A stretch of DNA of 64,000 bases from an uncultured Eubacteriales bacterium (GTDB taxonomy: Bacteria > Bacillota > Clostridia > Christensenellales > Aristaeellaceae), in contig CADBKQ010000033.1 in assembly GCA_902795275.1 (NCBI GenBank), positions 1-64,000 on the forward strand. Reading direction: 5' to 3'. Under the pieces are notes generated by a model. It searched no databases, was not told the DNA's origin, and worked only from the letters and a program-made list of their open reading frames with translations. The position numbers and the translations under genes are program-made. Positions 8,001 to 17,592 of the stretch are shown here, piece by piece; the stretch's first letter is position 1, and every line of letters starts with the position of its first letter.

Positions 8001-11000
8001 TAGGTTCCAAGCCGCCCCAGGAACAGGCTCCTGTCCCCCTGCCGACGGATCACCAGCCCGCTTCCCACGGCGGCATGGCCAATCAGGGGCAGAATGTCCT
8101 TTTCATCCTGCGGCAGGCGTTTCGACAATAAACCATGCTCGCCCCAGGGAGAAACCCGCACAGACAGATCCCGGAAGTTGGGGTGAGCCGCGTCGTCAGC
8201 CTGCCTGCCCTGGGCGATTTCCAGGAAGGAAACGGCTTTCAGCCGCCGGTCTTCCGGGCCGGGATTTTCCAGGGACAGCGCCGCCACCGCCGCGCCGGTC
8301 AGAGGATCGACGCAGCAGGAAAGCGTGATTCGCAGGCCTTCCCAAACGGCGGGATAATGGACGGCCCCGCCCTCGAAAACCGCGCTCCCCCGCGCGGCGG
8401 GACGGAAATACGCTCCGCTTTTTTCATCCAATAGATAGAACTGCGGGCCGGTCTGGGCTCCGGCCTCCGGGTCAAACCGTGTAGCCTGCATGCCTTTGTG
8501 GGCCAGAACCCCCTGGCCGTTGGCGGTCAGCACCCAGGCGGTGCCGTTTCCGTACAGGACGTTGGCGTCCACCGGCAGGCCGGGCCGGGGTGTGCGGCGG
8601 AAGGAGCCGGGGGCCGTTTCTTCCTGCCGGGAAGCGGGAACGTTTTTCCGCCGAAGCGCTTTCACCGGCGCCCGCTCCAGCAGCAAATCACTGTGCGCTT
8701 TTGCTTCCGGCGGCGTCATGAACGCCTTCACCAGCACATTGTCCCGTAGGGCGTTGCACAGGGCGCACAGAATCATCCCCTGGTGGTGGGCCATGTGGCT
8801 TTTCACGATCCGGGGCACAGGGCCGATGCGCTGAGGCGTGTAGTCCGCGGCTTCAAACAAGCCGTGCTCGTCCGCCCAGCCCAGCTTCCGCATCCGTTCC
8901 AGGTTTTCCGCCGCTGCCCAGGGAAAGAAGGGCAGGGCCAGCATGGAGGCGTAAGGAGCCACCACCTGCCCCGCCGTTTCCCGGCTGCGGGCCAAGGCGG
9001 GCAAGCCGAAGGCCCGGTACTGGTAATTCAGTTCCGGGTCGAAGGCGGCGTATCCGCTTTCGCTGACGCCGAAGGGGCGCTCGGGAGAATCGCTCATCTG
9101 GATGCGGACAGCGTTCAGGCAGCTTTCCCCCAGCAGCGTGCCGGGGGTCAGGGGCAGCAGCAGATTCGGCATCAGGTATTCAAACAGGGTGCCGCCCCAA
9201 CTCAGCAGCGCCGCGCCGCCGCCCGCCCGGGTACAGGCCCGGTTCAGCCGCGCCCAGTGCTTTCGCTTCACCTGGCCCGTCATGATGGCGATGTAGGAGG
9301 TGAGCCGCGCTTCGCTGGCCAGGGTGTCGTAATGCGCGGCGGTGGGCCGGTTCGCTTCCGCGTCCCAGCCGATATAAAACAGGTCTTTCTTTTCATCGTA
9401 CAGCGCCCGGAAATCCGCCTGCCGCGCCAGGGCGTCCAGCCGGGCGGGAAGATTGGCGGCGTATTCCGGCAGCTCTGGCAGATGGCCGCGGCAGATTTGA
9501 GCGCAGCAAAGCAGGCAGGCCGTCAGGTTGCCGCTGTCCACCGTGGACACGAACCGGGGCGGCAGGGCTTCGCCAGTTTTCAGATCGTACCAGTTATAAA
9601 AATGTCCCTTCCAGGTATCCAGCTTTTCCAGGGTTTGGAGGGTTTCGTTCAGCCGCTTCGCCATGGCAGCGGAGGAGATGAAGTTCATCTCCCTTGCCGC
9701 GCAGCAGGAAAGCAGGTACAGGCCGATATTGGTGGGCGACGTGCGCAGCGCCGGGCCTTTGGCCGGGTCGGTCTGCACATTGTCCGGAGGCAGGAACAGG
9801 GTGTCGGCGGTCACGCTGTCCTCAAAAAAGCGCCAAGTGTCGCGGGCGGTTTTCCGCACGGTTTCCTTCTGGGCTTCCGTCATCTGCCGCTGCTGATCGG
9901 CAGGCGCGTCTGAAAACCGCGCCAGCAAAGGGGCCGCAATCCAGCCGATGCCCGGGATCACGCCTGCGGTGAACCCGCCCGGCAGCATCGCCAGCGCCAG
10001 CATGCCCGCGCCCGCGGCAAGCTGGGCTAACTGGCAGGATAGAGGAAGCTGGGTTTCATCCTCCGATTGCGCCGCCGTGACCCAGGAAAGCAGATTGCGA
10101 TGGCTGACAAACTGCCGCCACAAAGCGCGGCCCATGGCGTCCAGGGTCGTTTGCGCCTTGCCCGGCAGCAGGCATAACCGCTGCCCCATGCCGCGAAGGG
10201 GCCAGGGCAGGCCCAGCAGAAACAGACCGGGCAGGTTCAGCCCCGCTCCGGCCAGCAAAAGGACGCTCTGGGCAGTGGGAACCAGCGAGCGCCGCAGGTT
10301 ATCCCAGAGCTTGTGGCGGGACAGCAGGGACAGCCGCCCGTCCACCAGAAAAGGCAGCAGCTGCCAGTCGCCCCGGGTCCAGCGGTGAAGCCGCTTCCGC
10401 CATCCGGACAGCGCGGCGGGATGGGTGTCGTACAGCACGATGTCGTCGGCCAGGGCGCTGCCCGCGATTTCGCCCTCGATCAGGTCGTGGCTCAGCAGCC
10501 GCCCGGCGGGCAAACGCCCTTCCAGCGCTTTCAGCCAGGCTTCCGGGGCGTAAATGCCCTTGCCGACAAAAGAACCCTTGCCGAACACATCCTGATACAC
10601 ATCCTGGGCGGACAGGCAATAGGGGTCGGCCCCGCCCCTGCCGCCCAGCAGCTTCTGCGTGCGGGTGCGCACGCTGTCCGCGGCGGTTTCCATCCGGGGC
10701 TGGATCACGTTCACCCGGCCTTTCTGCAAAGGATGCAGCATGGTTCCCACCAGCTTCAGCGCCGCACCCGCGGGCAGGAAGGTATCGGCGTCCAGGGTGA
10801 TCACATAGGCGTAGCGGCCCTGCAATTCTTTTCCGTCCAGGGACATATATACAAACGCGTCCCGGCAGGCTCCTTCCGCAATCAGCCGGTTCAGCGCTTC
10901 CAGAGCGCCGCGCTTGCGCTCCCGGCCTGTGTACATCCGCTGGCCCATGTCCCATTTCCGGGCGCGGTGCAGGTACAGGAAATCGCCGCCCTGCTGCCGG

Positions 11001-12400
11001 TTCAGCGCTTCGATGCTGAGGCGGGCCGCCAGGAGGATTTCTTCGTCCTCGGGCACGGTTTCCTCCCGGCTGTCGGCAAAGTCGCCCAGCAGCATAAAAT
11101 CCAGGTTGGGGCCGGGGTTCGCCGCCCGCAGCACCGCCAGCTGCCGCGCCATGCGCATGGCCTGCTTCCGCGACGTGAGCAGGCAGGGTACTACGATCAG
11201 CGTCCGGTTTTCAGGCGTCAGCCGGTTCAGGGCCATCCGGGGCAGCATCCGGGCCGGGAAGAAAGGACGGAGGATGCGATAATACACCGTCCGAACGATT
11301 TCCGACGCGCAAAACGGCACGAAAGGCCAGACGTACCACGGCGCGTTCAGCCAAACCGCCAGCCCCAGGGACAGCGCGGCGGCGACGTACAAGGGCAGCA
11401 GAAACAAGCCCTGCCGATGCTTTCGGGAAAAAGCGGAGCGCTTTTCCCCCAGCGCAAGGCCGATCAGATCGGGCCGCTCGATCAGATAGTAGCCCGCTTC
11501 CCCTTCCGCGCCGGTTTTGTTTTTCGCCAGCTCCACCGCCGTCTGCGCCAGCTTCCCTTCGGATGTATGGAACCGCTTCGCCAGGCGGCAGGCGCATCGG
11601 CGATAGTATGCCCGGCTTTCCGCGTCCATGCGGCGGTAGGTGTCCTCTTTCCCCAGCGCCGCCGCCACCGGGCTGAGGCGTTCCGCGATGCGGTCATAGG
11701 GCAGCCTTTCCGCGGCGCGCAGGGCGGCGATGACGCGCCCCATCCGCAGGCCGTCCCGTTCCCACTGGGCCTGGGCCGTTTTCAATGCCTCCGCCGGCTT
11801 GATTCCCGCCCGGGCAAGCAGCGTGTCCGCCCGGCCCAGGGCCTCCGCGTCCTCCCGCTCGTCCAGGCGCAGCAGCGCCATGGCGAGCAGAATGGGGTCA
11901 TGGGGCAGAAGGTCTTTCTGCCCCTGAGCAAGGGCTTCCGCCCAGGAACAGGATTGACGGTATAAATACGCTTCCTGTACGCAAGTATCCAAAAGGTCAG
12001 ACAACGCTTCCAAAGAAGCGCATACCAGCGCCTCGGGCAGCAGGTCGATTTCCGCCTGGGTGAGGGCCTCCTCCCCCAATTCTTCCCGGAAAACGCGCAC
12101 CACTTCCCCCGCGGCCACCTCTTCCTCCCGCACGGCCTTCCGCGCCAGAAGCAGCAGCCGGGGCGTTCCCTGCATGGCGGGCAGCCTCGGAGCGAAACGC
12201 AGGTCCCGGCCCAGGGCGTCGGCGGCGTCCAGCAGCAGCCCGGCGTGATCCTCCACCCAGCGCCCCGCAGGGGTCACATCCTGCCGGGGCACGCGCTGCG
12301 CCGCCTGCACCGCCCGGCGGATACGGCCCGCAATGCCTGCGGGGGAACGCAGACGGGCAAGCCCGGTGAACGACGGGGAATCTTCTCTTTTCTGCCGCAT
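5006..12400 (-). CDS. Cyclic beta-1,2-glucan synthase (GT84-GH94), 2464 residues
   Basis: A giant membrane enzyme of the NdvB/Cgs type, predicted to build and cyclise beta-1,2-glucan from UDP-glucose. Two membrane helices lie at about residues 330-370. The GT84 synthase follows from about 400, with the nucleotide-sugar motif LDADTFLPAG near 536 and RLHRWTRGDWQ near 705. Next comes a hydrophobic block and a glucoamylase-like middle domain (SPTNIGLYLLSCCAAREM). The C-terminal third is a GH94-type phosphorylase domain with the catalytic-acid motif GGGDWNDGMNRVG near 2160 and WSWYTGSAAWLYW late. Start 12400 follows GGAGG by six bases, while an in-frame ATG at 12448 lacks one. It is a single gene; no exporter (NdvA/Cgt type) is seen nearby. 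Confidence 0.9.
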   Translation of the reverse strand: MRQKREDSPSFTGLARLRSPAGIAGRIRRAVQAAQRVPRQDVTPAGRWVEDHAGLLLDAADALGRDLRFAPRLPAMQGTPRLLLLARKAVREEEVAAGEVVRVFREELGEEALTQAEIDLLPEALVCASLEALSDLLDTCVQEAYLYRQSCSWAEALAQGQKDLLPHDPILLAMALLRLDEREDAEALGRADTLLARAGIKPAEALKTAQAQWERDGLRMGRVIAALRAAERLPYDRIAERLSPVAAALGKEDTYRRMDAESRAYYRRCACRLAKRFHTSEGKLAQTAVELAKNKTGAEGEAGYYLIERPDLIGLALGEKRSAFSRKHRQGLFLLPLYVAAALSLGLAVWLNAPWYVWPFVPFCASEIVRTVYYRILRPFFPARMLPRMALNRLTPENRTLIVVPCLLTSRKQAMRMARQLAVLRAANPGPNLDFMLLGDFADSREETVPEDEEILLAARLSIEALNRQQGGDFLYLHRARKWDMGQRMYTGRERKRGALEALNRLIAEGACRDAFVYMSLDGKELQGRYAYVITLDADTFLPAGAALKLVGTMLHPLQKGRVNVIQPRMETAADSVRTRTQKLLGGRGGADPYCLSAQDVYQDVFGKGSFVGKGIYAPEAWLKALEGRLPAGRLLSHDLIEGEIAGSALADDIVLYDTHPAALSGWRKRLHRWTRGDWQLLPFLVDGRLSLLSRHKLWDNLRRSLVPTAQSVLLLAGAGLNLPGLFLLGLPWPLRGMGQRLCLLPGKAQTTLDAMGRALWRQFVSHRNLLSWVTAAQSEDETQLPLSCQLAQLAAGAGMLALAMLPGGFTAGVIPGIGWIAAPLLARFSDAPADQQRQMTEAQKETVRKTARDTWRFFEDSVTADTLFLPPDNVQTDPAKGPALRTSPTNIGLYLLSCCAAREMNFISSAAMAKRLNETLQTLEKLDTWKGHFYNWYDLKTGEALPPRFVSTVDSGNLTACLLCCAQICRGHLPELPEYAANLPARLDALARQADFRALYDEKKDLFYIGWDAEANRPTAAHYDTLASEARLTSYIAIMTGQVKRKHWARLNRACTRAGGGAALLSWGGTLFEYLMPNLLLPLTPGTLLGESCLNAVRIQMSDSPERPFGVSESGYAAFDPELNYQYRAFGLPALARSRETAGQVVAPYASMLALPFFPWAAAENLERMRKLGWADEHGLFEAADYTPQRIGPVPRIVKSHMAHHQGMILCALCNALRDNVLVKAFMTPPEAKAHSDLLLERAPVKALRRKNVPASRQEETAPGSFRRTPRPGLPVDANVLYGNGTAWVLTANGQGVLAHKGMQATRFDPEAGAQTGPQFYLLDEKSGAYFRPAARGSAVFEGGAVHYPAVWEGLRITLSCCVDPLTGAAVAALSLENPGPEDRRLKAVSFLEIAQGRQADDAAHPNFRDLSVRVSPWGEHGLLSKRLPQDEKDILPLIGHAAVGSGLVIRRQGDRSLFLGRLGTYARPAQLSDETTACRTGDVVSPCCSLTVSLRVPAHRKSAVYFVTAFAETQERLEQAPLSVSRVKAAFSLAATQAAMTARLLRLEGNALGLYQQVLGAVVFTNQPHQQAFPPAPRNALWRWGISGNLPVLLVRVDEETGQALIRHALRAHAWMRLRGVGCDLLFFCPEEKEYQRPCRDRVTECIRVSLDRDMVGQPGGVFLASGTETEALALESLARLTLRGGQSLREQLSALRVSIPEGEEKALSIPEAVLPGTLAADNGLGGYTREGAYCVKTPAPVPWHHLLCGLSFGTVVCETGILSSYAGNSRLGRITRQTPDVYRGAPSEEIFFVDEEGRVWPLARGAAVYEPGIATYHALAGQTLCQTAVFSHVEKALGIRAVTLRSEKEQLTQLYWLVRFALGEQTDAARCVADGSLAAAAGGDFPGLAWAGMEGAKTQSLCASSCFGTDGQDVPLALRANVQGVGSVALFRAEITLPPREPVRLTLALGHAGSMEAAKQAFDALLKEGPADAARAVRGFWGERLSRLLLFSFDEALGRMLNRWLPYQVRASRLMGRLGPYQAGGAIGFRDQLQDCLALLYTEPESVREHILLCAAHQYKEGDVQHWWHPPLRGVRTRISDDRLFLPYITSKYIQVTGDANILEEPVSYLESLPLAENETDRYEEPDVTPWTEPLSAHCFRAIDSVAFGEHGLPRMGGGDWNDGMNRVGGESVWLAFFFAWVLKEFLPYCPPEIKEKYQALRRTVLDSAESAWTGQWYLRAWYEDGTPLAGPDTAPPRIDLISQCFAVLGGAPRHHARAALAAAVEKLYDREAGMVKLLDPPFTPEEHAGYIGAYLPGLRENGGQYTHAVPWLILALCQVGETALAWEIARAVLPEHHTDTTEKARIYRAEPYVLCGDVYAGENQGRGGWSWYTGSAAWLYWVIVTELLGFEKRGDRARLHPARHETMDSFTLIYRFGTANYHFTAEPDSLFVTLDGVKSDDGWVALVSDGKTHEARFPLR

Positions 12401-12419
12401 GAAACGCCTCCAGCACATC

Positions 12420-12448
12420 AATTTATGGGTTGTACTATTGTGCTTCAA
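12420..12448 (-). promoter_or_regulatory. Promoter of the glucan synthase
   Basis: On the minus strand: TTGAAG (12443-12448), 17-base spacer, TAAATT (12420-12425), about 20 bases before the ATG at 12400. Moderate match. Confidence 0.5.
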
Positions 12449-12510
12449 AGCGGCCTGAATTATGTACCGTCATTCGCCGCGGGCGGCGCGGTTTTCCCGA
12501 AACTTTCCCT

Positions 12511-12540
12511 GCATGGTTTTTCCATCGGCATGGCATGATA
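12511..12540 (+). promoter_or_regulatory. Sigma-G-like forespore promoter upstream of lonB
   Basis: GCATG (12511-12515), 18 bases, CATGATA (12534-12540). This fits the published sigma-G pattern GHATR-N18-CATNHTA at every position, and no sigma-A site of similar quality is seen here. The lonB start lies 28 bases beyond. B. subtilis lonB is known to be expressed in the forespore, so the match is biologically consistent. It is short enough to arise by chance. Confidence 0.5.
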
Positions 12541-12567
12541 AAGGCAGGAAAAAGGGGGGATGAACAG

Positions 12568-14241
12568 TTGAGTTGGATTTTCGGGGCAGTGCAGCTTTTG
12601 GCCACGGGCATCATGGGGATCTATTTCTACACGCAGCTCAAGCGCCAGCAGCAAGCCCAGCCGAGAAACGGGCGGGAAAGCGCGAAGGAGATGGAAAACC
12701 TGCGCCGGATGCGGGCGATTTCCCTGTCGGAACCGCTGAGCGAGCACGTGCGGCCCCGGCGTTTGGAGGACATCATCGGCCAGGAGGAAGGGATTCGGTC
12801 GCTGATGGCGATTTTGTGCGGCAGCAATCCCCAGCACGTGATCATCTACGGCCCGCCGGGCATCGGCAAAACCTGCGCCGCGCGGCTGGCCCTGGAAGCG
12901 GCGAAGCGCAGCCCCGGCACGCCGTTCCAGCAGAACGCGCCTTTCATTGAAATGGACGCCACCTGCGTGCGTTTTGACGAACGCGCCATTGCCGACCCGC
13001 TCATCGGCAGCGTACACGACCCCATTTACCAGGGCGCGGGGCCGCTGGGCGTGGCGGGTGTGCCCCAGCCCAAGCCCGGCGCGGTGAGCCGCGCCCACGG
13101 GGGCGTGCTGTTTCTGGACGAGATCGGGGAGCTGCATCCCATCCAGATGAATAAGCTGCTGAAAGTGCTGGAAGACCGGAGGGTGCAGTTTGAATCGGCG
13201 TACTATAACCCCGATGACACCGGCACGCCCCGGTATGTGCATGATATTTTCAAGAACGGCCTGCCCGCGGACTTCCGGCTGATCGGTGCCACCACCCGCA
13301 GCCCGGAGGAACTGCCGCCCGCCCTGCGTTCCCGGTGCATGGAAATCTTCTTCCGCGCCCTGAACCCGGAGGAAATCGCCCGCATCGCCTATGAAGCGGC
13401 GGAACGGGCGGGCTTTGCCATGGAGAAAGACACGGCGGCGCTGACGGGCCGATACGCCGCCTGCGGGCGCGACGCGGTGAACATGGTGCAGATGGCGTCC
13501 GGCGCGGCGCAATTGGAGGGCCGGAAGGACATCCACAGAAGCGACATGGAATGGGTGATCGAATCGGGACACTATGCCCGGCAGCCAGGCCGGGAGGTCA
13601 GCACGGAAAACCGCGTGGGCCGGGTGCATGGCCTGGCGGTCAGCGGCAGCCACCAGGGAACGGTGATGGAGATCGAGGCGGTGGCCAGCCCCGGCACGGG
13701 CAGGATTCGCGTCACCGGCATCGTGGAGGAAGAAGAGCTGGGCGGCGGCAGCCATACCGTGCGGCGGAAATCCATGGCCCACGCCTCGGCGGAGAACGTG
13801 ATCACCCTGCTTCGCCGCCTTGGGTATGCGGATGAACGCACCGACCTGCATATCAACTTTCCCGGCGGCGCGCCGGTGGACGGTCCTTCGGCGGGGGTCG
13901 CCATGGCGGTGGCGGCGGTCAGCGCCCTGACGGGCCGACCCGTAGACGGCGGCGCTGCCATTACCGGAGAAATCGGCGTGCAGGGCAATGTGCTGCCCGT
14001 GGGCGGCGTCCCTGCCAAGGCGGAGGCCGCAAGGCTGGCGGGATTGAAGCGAGTGCTGGCTCCGCGCGAAAACGCCATGGAACGCTTTCACGACGCGGGC
14101 ATTCAGGTCGTTTTGATCGACACCCTCCGGGACGCTTTGCAGGAAATGCTGCTGCCCGCCCAGGAAACGCAGGAAACAGGCGGAGCCACGCTGCCCCCGG
14201 CCAAGCCCCTCGCCGCCGCGTCCGTTGCCGCGCAAGGCTAA
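12568..14241 (+). CDS. lonB: LonB, Lon-like ATP-dependent protease of the forespore
   Basis: A 557-residue protease close in length to B. subtilis LonB (about 550). It lacks the LonA N-domain and instead starts with a membrane anchor (SWIFGAVQLLATGIMGIYFY, then a basic and glutamine-rich stretch). The AAA+ module has Walker A GPPGIGKT near residue 95 and an FLDEIGELHP Walker B. The C-terminal Lon protease domain has Ser in DGPSAG near 437 and Lys in PAKAEAA near 481, the catalytic dyad. Start: TTG 12568, because SWIFG aligns with the LonB N-terminus and AAGGGGGG lies eight bases upstream; the frame stays open further up without a good site. It directly precedes lonA, as in Bacillus. Its presence supports a sporulating host. 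Confidence 0.93.
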   Translation: MSWIFGAVQLLATGIMGIYFYTQLKRQQQAQPRNGRESAKEMENLRRMRAISLSEPLSEHVRPRRLEDIIGQEEGIRSLMAILCGSNPQHVIIYGPPGIGKTCAARLALEAAKRSPGTPFQQNAPFIEMDATCVRFDERAIADPLIGSVHDPIYQGAGPLGVAGVPQPKPGAVSRAHGGVLFLDEIGELHPIQMNKLLKVLEDRRVQFESAYYNPDDTGTPRYVHDIFKNGLPADFRLIGATTRSPEELPPALRSRCMEIFFRALNPEEIARIAYEAAERAGFAMEKDTAALTGRYAACGRDAVNMVQMASGAAQLEGRKDIHRSDMEWVIESGHYARQPGREVSTENRVGRVHGLAVSGSHQGTVMEIEAVASPGTGRIRVTGIVEEEELGGGSHTVRRKSMAHASAENVITLLRRLGYADERTDLHINFPGGAPVDGPSAGVAMAVAAVSALTGRPVDGGAAITGEIGVQGNVLPVGGVPAKAEAARLAGLKRVLAPRENAMERFHDAGIQVVLIDTLRDALQEMLLPAQETQETGGATLPPAKPLAAASVAAQG

Positions 14242-14245
14242 AAGG

Positions 14246-14274
14246 TTGCAATTTCCGACAGCATCAGATATAAT
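14246..14274 (+). promoter_or_regulatory. Promoter of lonA
   Basis: TTGCAA (14246-14251), 17-base spacer, perfect TATAAT (14269-14274). It lies five bases past the lonB stop, so lonA can be vegetatively expressed independently of lonB. No CtsR or CIRCE operator is obvious. Confidence 0.75.
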
Positions 14275-14336
14275 AATGAATCACCGGAACGCATTTTTGA
14301 GTCCGGAAAACCAAGCCGAAAAATCAGGGAGACAAT

Positions 14337-16670
14337 ATGCCGAGAAAGAAAAAGAACACCCTGCGCCTGCCCCTCATTCCCCTCCGGGGATTGATGGTAT
14401 TTCCCCATATGGTGCTGCATTTCGACGTGGGCCGCGCCCGCAGCGTGGCAGCGCTGGAGCAGGCCATGATGGAGGATCAGCAGGTATTTTTGGTGGCCCA
14501 GTCCGACGGCGACGCGGAGGAACCCACCCTGGACGACCTGTGCCGCGTGGGTACCGTCGCCGCCATCAAGCAGGTGCTGAACCTGCCGGGCGATACCATC
14601 CGCGTGCTGGTGGAAGGCCAGCAGCGGGCGTTTCTGCGCGCCATCGCCCAGGAAGACCCCTACTGGATCGCCGACGTGGAAATCCCCGTCCAGGAGCTGC
14701 CCGATACCCCGGAAACGGAAGCCATGGTGCGGGCCACCCACGATTTATTTGAGGAATACGCCCGGGCCTCCATGCGCGTGTCCGGGGAAACCCTGCGCTC
14801 CGTCAGCGAGGTGGACAGGCCCGACCAGCTGGCCGACATCATCGCCGCCAACGTGCTGACCCGGGTGGAAGACCGCCAGGCCATCCTGGAAGAGATCGAC
14901 GTGGAAAAACGGCTGGAAAAGCTGTGCGAGATCCTCATCCGCGAAACCGAGTTGGCCGGGATCGAAAAGCAGGTGCAGAGCCGCCTGAAAAAGCAGATCG
15001 ACAAGAACCAGAAGGACTATTACCTGCGGGAGCAGATCAAGGCCATCCAGGAAGAGCTGGGCGACAAGGATGAAACCTACGTGGAGGACCTGCGCAAGAA
15101 GGTCGCCGACACGCCCATGAACGACGAGGCCCGGGAGAAGGCCAATAAGGAACTGGACAGGCTTTCCCGCATGGCCCCCGGCACCCCGGAGATCGGCGTC
15201 AGCCGCACCTATGTGGAGTGGATCTTGGACCTGCCCTGGGGCAAGCTGACCACCGACAACCTGGATCTGAAGCGCGCCCGCCGCATCCTGGACGAGGACC
15301 ACTACGCCATGGACAAGGTGAAGGAGCGGGTGATCGAATACTTAGCCGTGCGCCGCATGAAGGAAATGAACACCGAGGACGGCGTGCTGAAAGGCCCCAT
15401 CCTGTGCTTCGTCGGCCCGCCCGGCGTGGGCAAAACCAGCATCGTGAAGGGCATCGCCAAGGCCGTGGGCCGCAAATTCGTGCAGATGAGCCTGGGCGGC
15501 GTGCGGGACGAGGCCGAGATTCGCGGCCACCGGCGCACCTATGTGGGAGCCATCCCCGGCCGCATCATTGAGGGCATGAAGCGGGCGGGCACCATGAACC
15601 CGGTGTTCCTGTTCGACGAGATCGACAAGATGAGCCACGACTTCCGGGGCGACCCCGCCTCCGCCATGCTGGAGGTGCTGGACGGGGAGCAGAATTTTGC
15701 CTTCCGCGACCATTACATGGAGCTGCCCTTTGACCTTTCCAAGGTCATGTTCATCACCACCGCCAACACCATGGACACCATCCCCGCGCCGCTGCTGGAC
15801 CGCATGGAGATCATCGAGGTACCCAGCTACACGGAAGAAGAAAAGCTGCACATCGCCAAGAAGCACCTGCTGCCCAAGCAGACGGAGGAGCACGGCCTGC
15901 CGCCTAAGTCCGTGAAGGTGTCCGACGCGGCCATGAAGCACATCATTGAGGGCTACACAAGGGAGGCGGGCGTGCGCACGCTCAGCCGCACCATCGCCCG
16001 GGTGGTGCGCAAGGCGGCAGTGGAAATGCTGGACGAGGACAAGGACGCCGTGACCGTGAATCCCCAGGTGGTGGAAAAATACTTAGGCGCGCCCCGCTAC
16101 CTGCGGGAAGCGCCGGAGAAGGAACCGCTGGTGGGCATCGTGAACGGCCTGGCCTACACCACCGTGGGCGGCGAGACCTTGGCCGTGGAGTGCGCCACCA
16201 TGGAGGGCACCGGCCAGGTGAAGCTGACTGGGCAGCTGGGCGACGTGATGAAGGAATCCGCCATGGCCGCCCTCTCCTGGGTGCGGGCCCACGCCAAAGA
16301 GTTTGATTTGCAGCCCGAGTTCCACAAGAACTTAGACATTCACATCCACGTCCCCGAGGGCGCGGTTCCCAAGGACGGGCCTTCCGCCGGCGTCACCATG
16401 GCGACGGCGCTGGTCTCCGCGCTGACGGGCCGCAAAGTCCGCCAGGACGTGGCCATGACCGGAGAAATCACCCTGCGGGGCCGGGTACTGCCCATCGGCG
16501 GGGTGAAGGAAAAGCTGCTGGCCGCCTACCGCGCGGGCATCAAGACCATCCTCCTGCCCAAGGAAAACCAGAAGGATCTGGAGGACGTGCCGGAGCACGT
16601 GCGTAAGGAATTCAATATCGTCCTCACCGAAAGCATCGACGACGTGCTGAAAACCGCGCTGCTGGCTTGA
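14337..16670 (+). CDS. lon: Lon protease (LonA)
   Basis: A 777-residue ATP-dependent serine protease for damaged and regulatory proteins in the cytoplasm. The full LonA architecture is present: the N-terminal substrate domain starting near [15 protein letters not shown], a coiled region to about 300, AAA+ with GPPGVGKTS near 360 and FLFDEIDKM, then the protease domain with catalytic Ser in [14 protein letters not shown] near 683 and Lys in [10 protein letters not shown] near 725. Length is usual for the family. ATG 14337 follows GGGAG. It ends at a strong terminator. Confidence 0.97.
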   Translation: MPRKKKNTLRLPLIPLRGLMVFPHMVLHFDVGRARSVAALEQAMMEDQQVFLVAQSDGDAEEPTLDDLCRVGTVAAIKQVLNLPGDTIRVLVEGQQRAFLRAIAQEDPYWIADVEIPVQELPDTPETEAMVRATHDLFEEYARASMRVSGETLRSVSEVDRPDQLADIIAANVLTRVEDRQAILEEIDVEKRLEKLCEILIRETELAGIEKQVQSRLKKQIDKNQKDYYLREQIKAIQEELGDKDETYVEDLRKKVADTPMNDEAREKANKELDRLSRMAPGTPEIGVSRTYVEWILDLPWGKLTTDNLDLKRARRILDEDHYAMDKVKERVIEYLAVRRMKEMNTEDGVLKGPILCFVGPPGVGKTSIVKGIAKAVGRKFVQMSLGGVRDEAEIRGHRRTYVGAIPGRIIEGMKRAGTMNPVFLFDEIDKMSHDFRGDPASAMLEVLDGEQNFAFRDHYMELPFDLSKVMFITTANTMDTIPAPLLDRMEIIEVPSYTEEEKLHIAKKHLLPKQTEEHGLPPKSVKVSDAAMKHIIEGYTREAGVRTLSRTIARVVRKAAVEMLDEDKDAVTVNPQVVEKYLGAPRYLREAPEKEPLVGIVNGLAYTTVGGETLAVECATMEGTGQVKLTGQLGDVMKESAMAALSWVRAHAKEFDLQPEFHKNLDIHIHVPEGAVPKDGPSAGVTMATALVSALTGRKVRQDVAMTGEITLRGRVLPIGGVKEKLLAAYRAGIKTILLPKENQKDLEDVPEHVRKEFNIVLTESIDDVLKTALLA

Positions 16671-16683
16671 TCGTAAAAAGAAG

Positions 16684-16733
16684 GGCTGTGAAGATAAGAA
16701 GCGCAACCGCTTCTGGCCTTCACAGCCTTTTTT
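16684..16733 (+). terminator. Terminator after lonA
   Basis: Ten-base-pair stem GGCTGTGAAG / CTTCACAGCC with an inner GAAGCG-type hairpin, followed by six T residues. Confidence 0.85.
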
Positions 16734-16828
16734 CTGTGAAAGACTTTAGCCCAGCCATTCTGAAAAAGACTGCGGCTGAACAGGAACAATTTGCGTTTTC
16801 ACCGAAGCAACAATTCTCAGATTTCCCG

Positions 16829-16857
16829 TTGTAAATCTCCGGGGGTTGTGGTAACAT
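16829..16857 (+). promoter_or_regulatory. Promoter of the two-component operon
   Basis: TTGTAA (16829-16834), 17-base spacer, TAACAT (16852-16857), 36 bases before the response regulator start. Confidence 0.55.
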
Positions 16858-16893
16858 AGGGGCGGATGAAAGCACCGTCCGGAGGAAAAACAC

Positions 16894-17592
16894 ATGAACA
16901 AGAAAAAGCTGATTTTAATCGCCGACGACGAAATCGGCATTCATGAATCGCTGCGAATTTACCTGACCCGGGAGGATTACGAGGTCTATTCCGTTTTCCG
17001 GGGGGACGACGTGATGGAGGCGTTCCAGCGGATGCGGCCCGACCTGGTGATCCTGGACATTATGATGCCCGGCCGCACGGGCACCCAGCTGTGCGCGGAC
17101 ATCCGCGCCATTTCCATGACGCCCATCATCATCCTGACCGCCAAGGGCGAGGAAGTGGACAAGCTGCTGGGCTTCGCCCTGGGCGCTGACGACTACATCG
17201 TGAAGCCCTTCTCTCCCCGGGAAATCGTCAGCCGCATCGCGGTGATCTTCCGCCGCATGAACCAGATGCAGGCCGCCCCGGAACAGGGCAAGCTGAAAAT
17301 CGGCAACACGGAGATCGACCTGAAATGCTATGAGGTGCGGGTGAACGGGGAAAGCGTGCTGCTGTCTCCCAAGGAAGTGGAAATTCTGCACCTGATGGCC
17401 AGCCATCCCCGCCAGGTGTTTACCCGGGAACAGCTGCTGGACAACATCTGGGGCTTTGATTTCAACGGCGATCCCCGGGTGGTGGACACCAGCATCAAGC
17501 GCATCCGCAAGAAGCTGCCGGAAAACACGGACATTGTGCTGCGCTCCGTGTACGGCGTGGGCTACAAGGTGGAGGTACAGGAGGATGCGTAA
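16894..17592 (+). CDS. OmpR/PhoB-family response regulator
   Basis: A 232-residue DNA-binding regulator. The receiver domain (about 5-120) has the acidic pair DDE at 11-13, phospho-acceptor D55 in LVILDIMMPGR, Thr in IILTAKG and the conserved Lys in DYIVKPFSPRE. The C-terminal winged helix (about 135-228) has KEVEILHLMASHPRQVFTREQLLDNIWG and the recognition-helix region RVVDTSIKRIRKKL. GGAGG precedes the ATG. The stop overlaps the kinase start by eight bases, so the two are translationally coupled. The regulon is not evident; neighbours suggest but do not prove an envelope role. Confidence 0.93.
   Translation: MNKKKLILIADDEIGIHESLRIYLTREDYEVYSVFRGDDVMEAFQRMRPDLVILDIMMPGRTGTQLCADIRAISMTPIIILTAKGEEVDKLLGFALGADDYIVKPFSPREIVSRIAVIFRRMNQMQAAPEQGKLKIGNTEIDLKCYEVRVNGESVLLSPKEVEILHLMASHPRQVFTREQLLDNIWGFDFNGDPRVVDTSIKRIRKKLPENTDIVLRSVYGVGYKVEVQEDA

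Noticed and set aside
12460..14235. Very long open frame on the minus strand opposite lonB
   Set aside because: It mirrors lonB codon by codon, is rich in His, Gly and Arg, and has no family motif. Similar antisense frames oppose proS, the permease-kinase, ftsH and others and are artefacts of high G+C.
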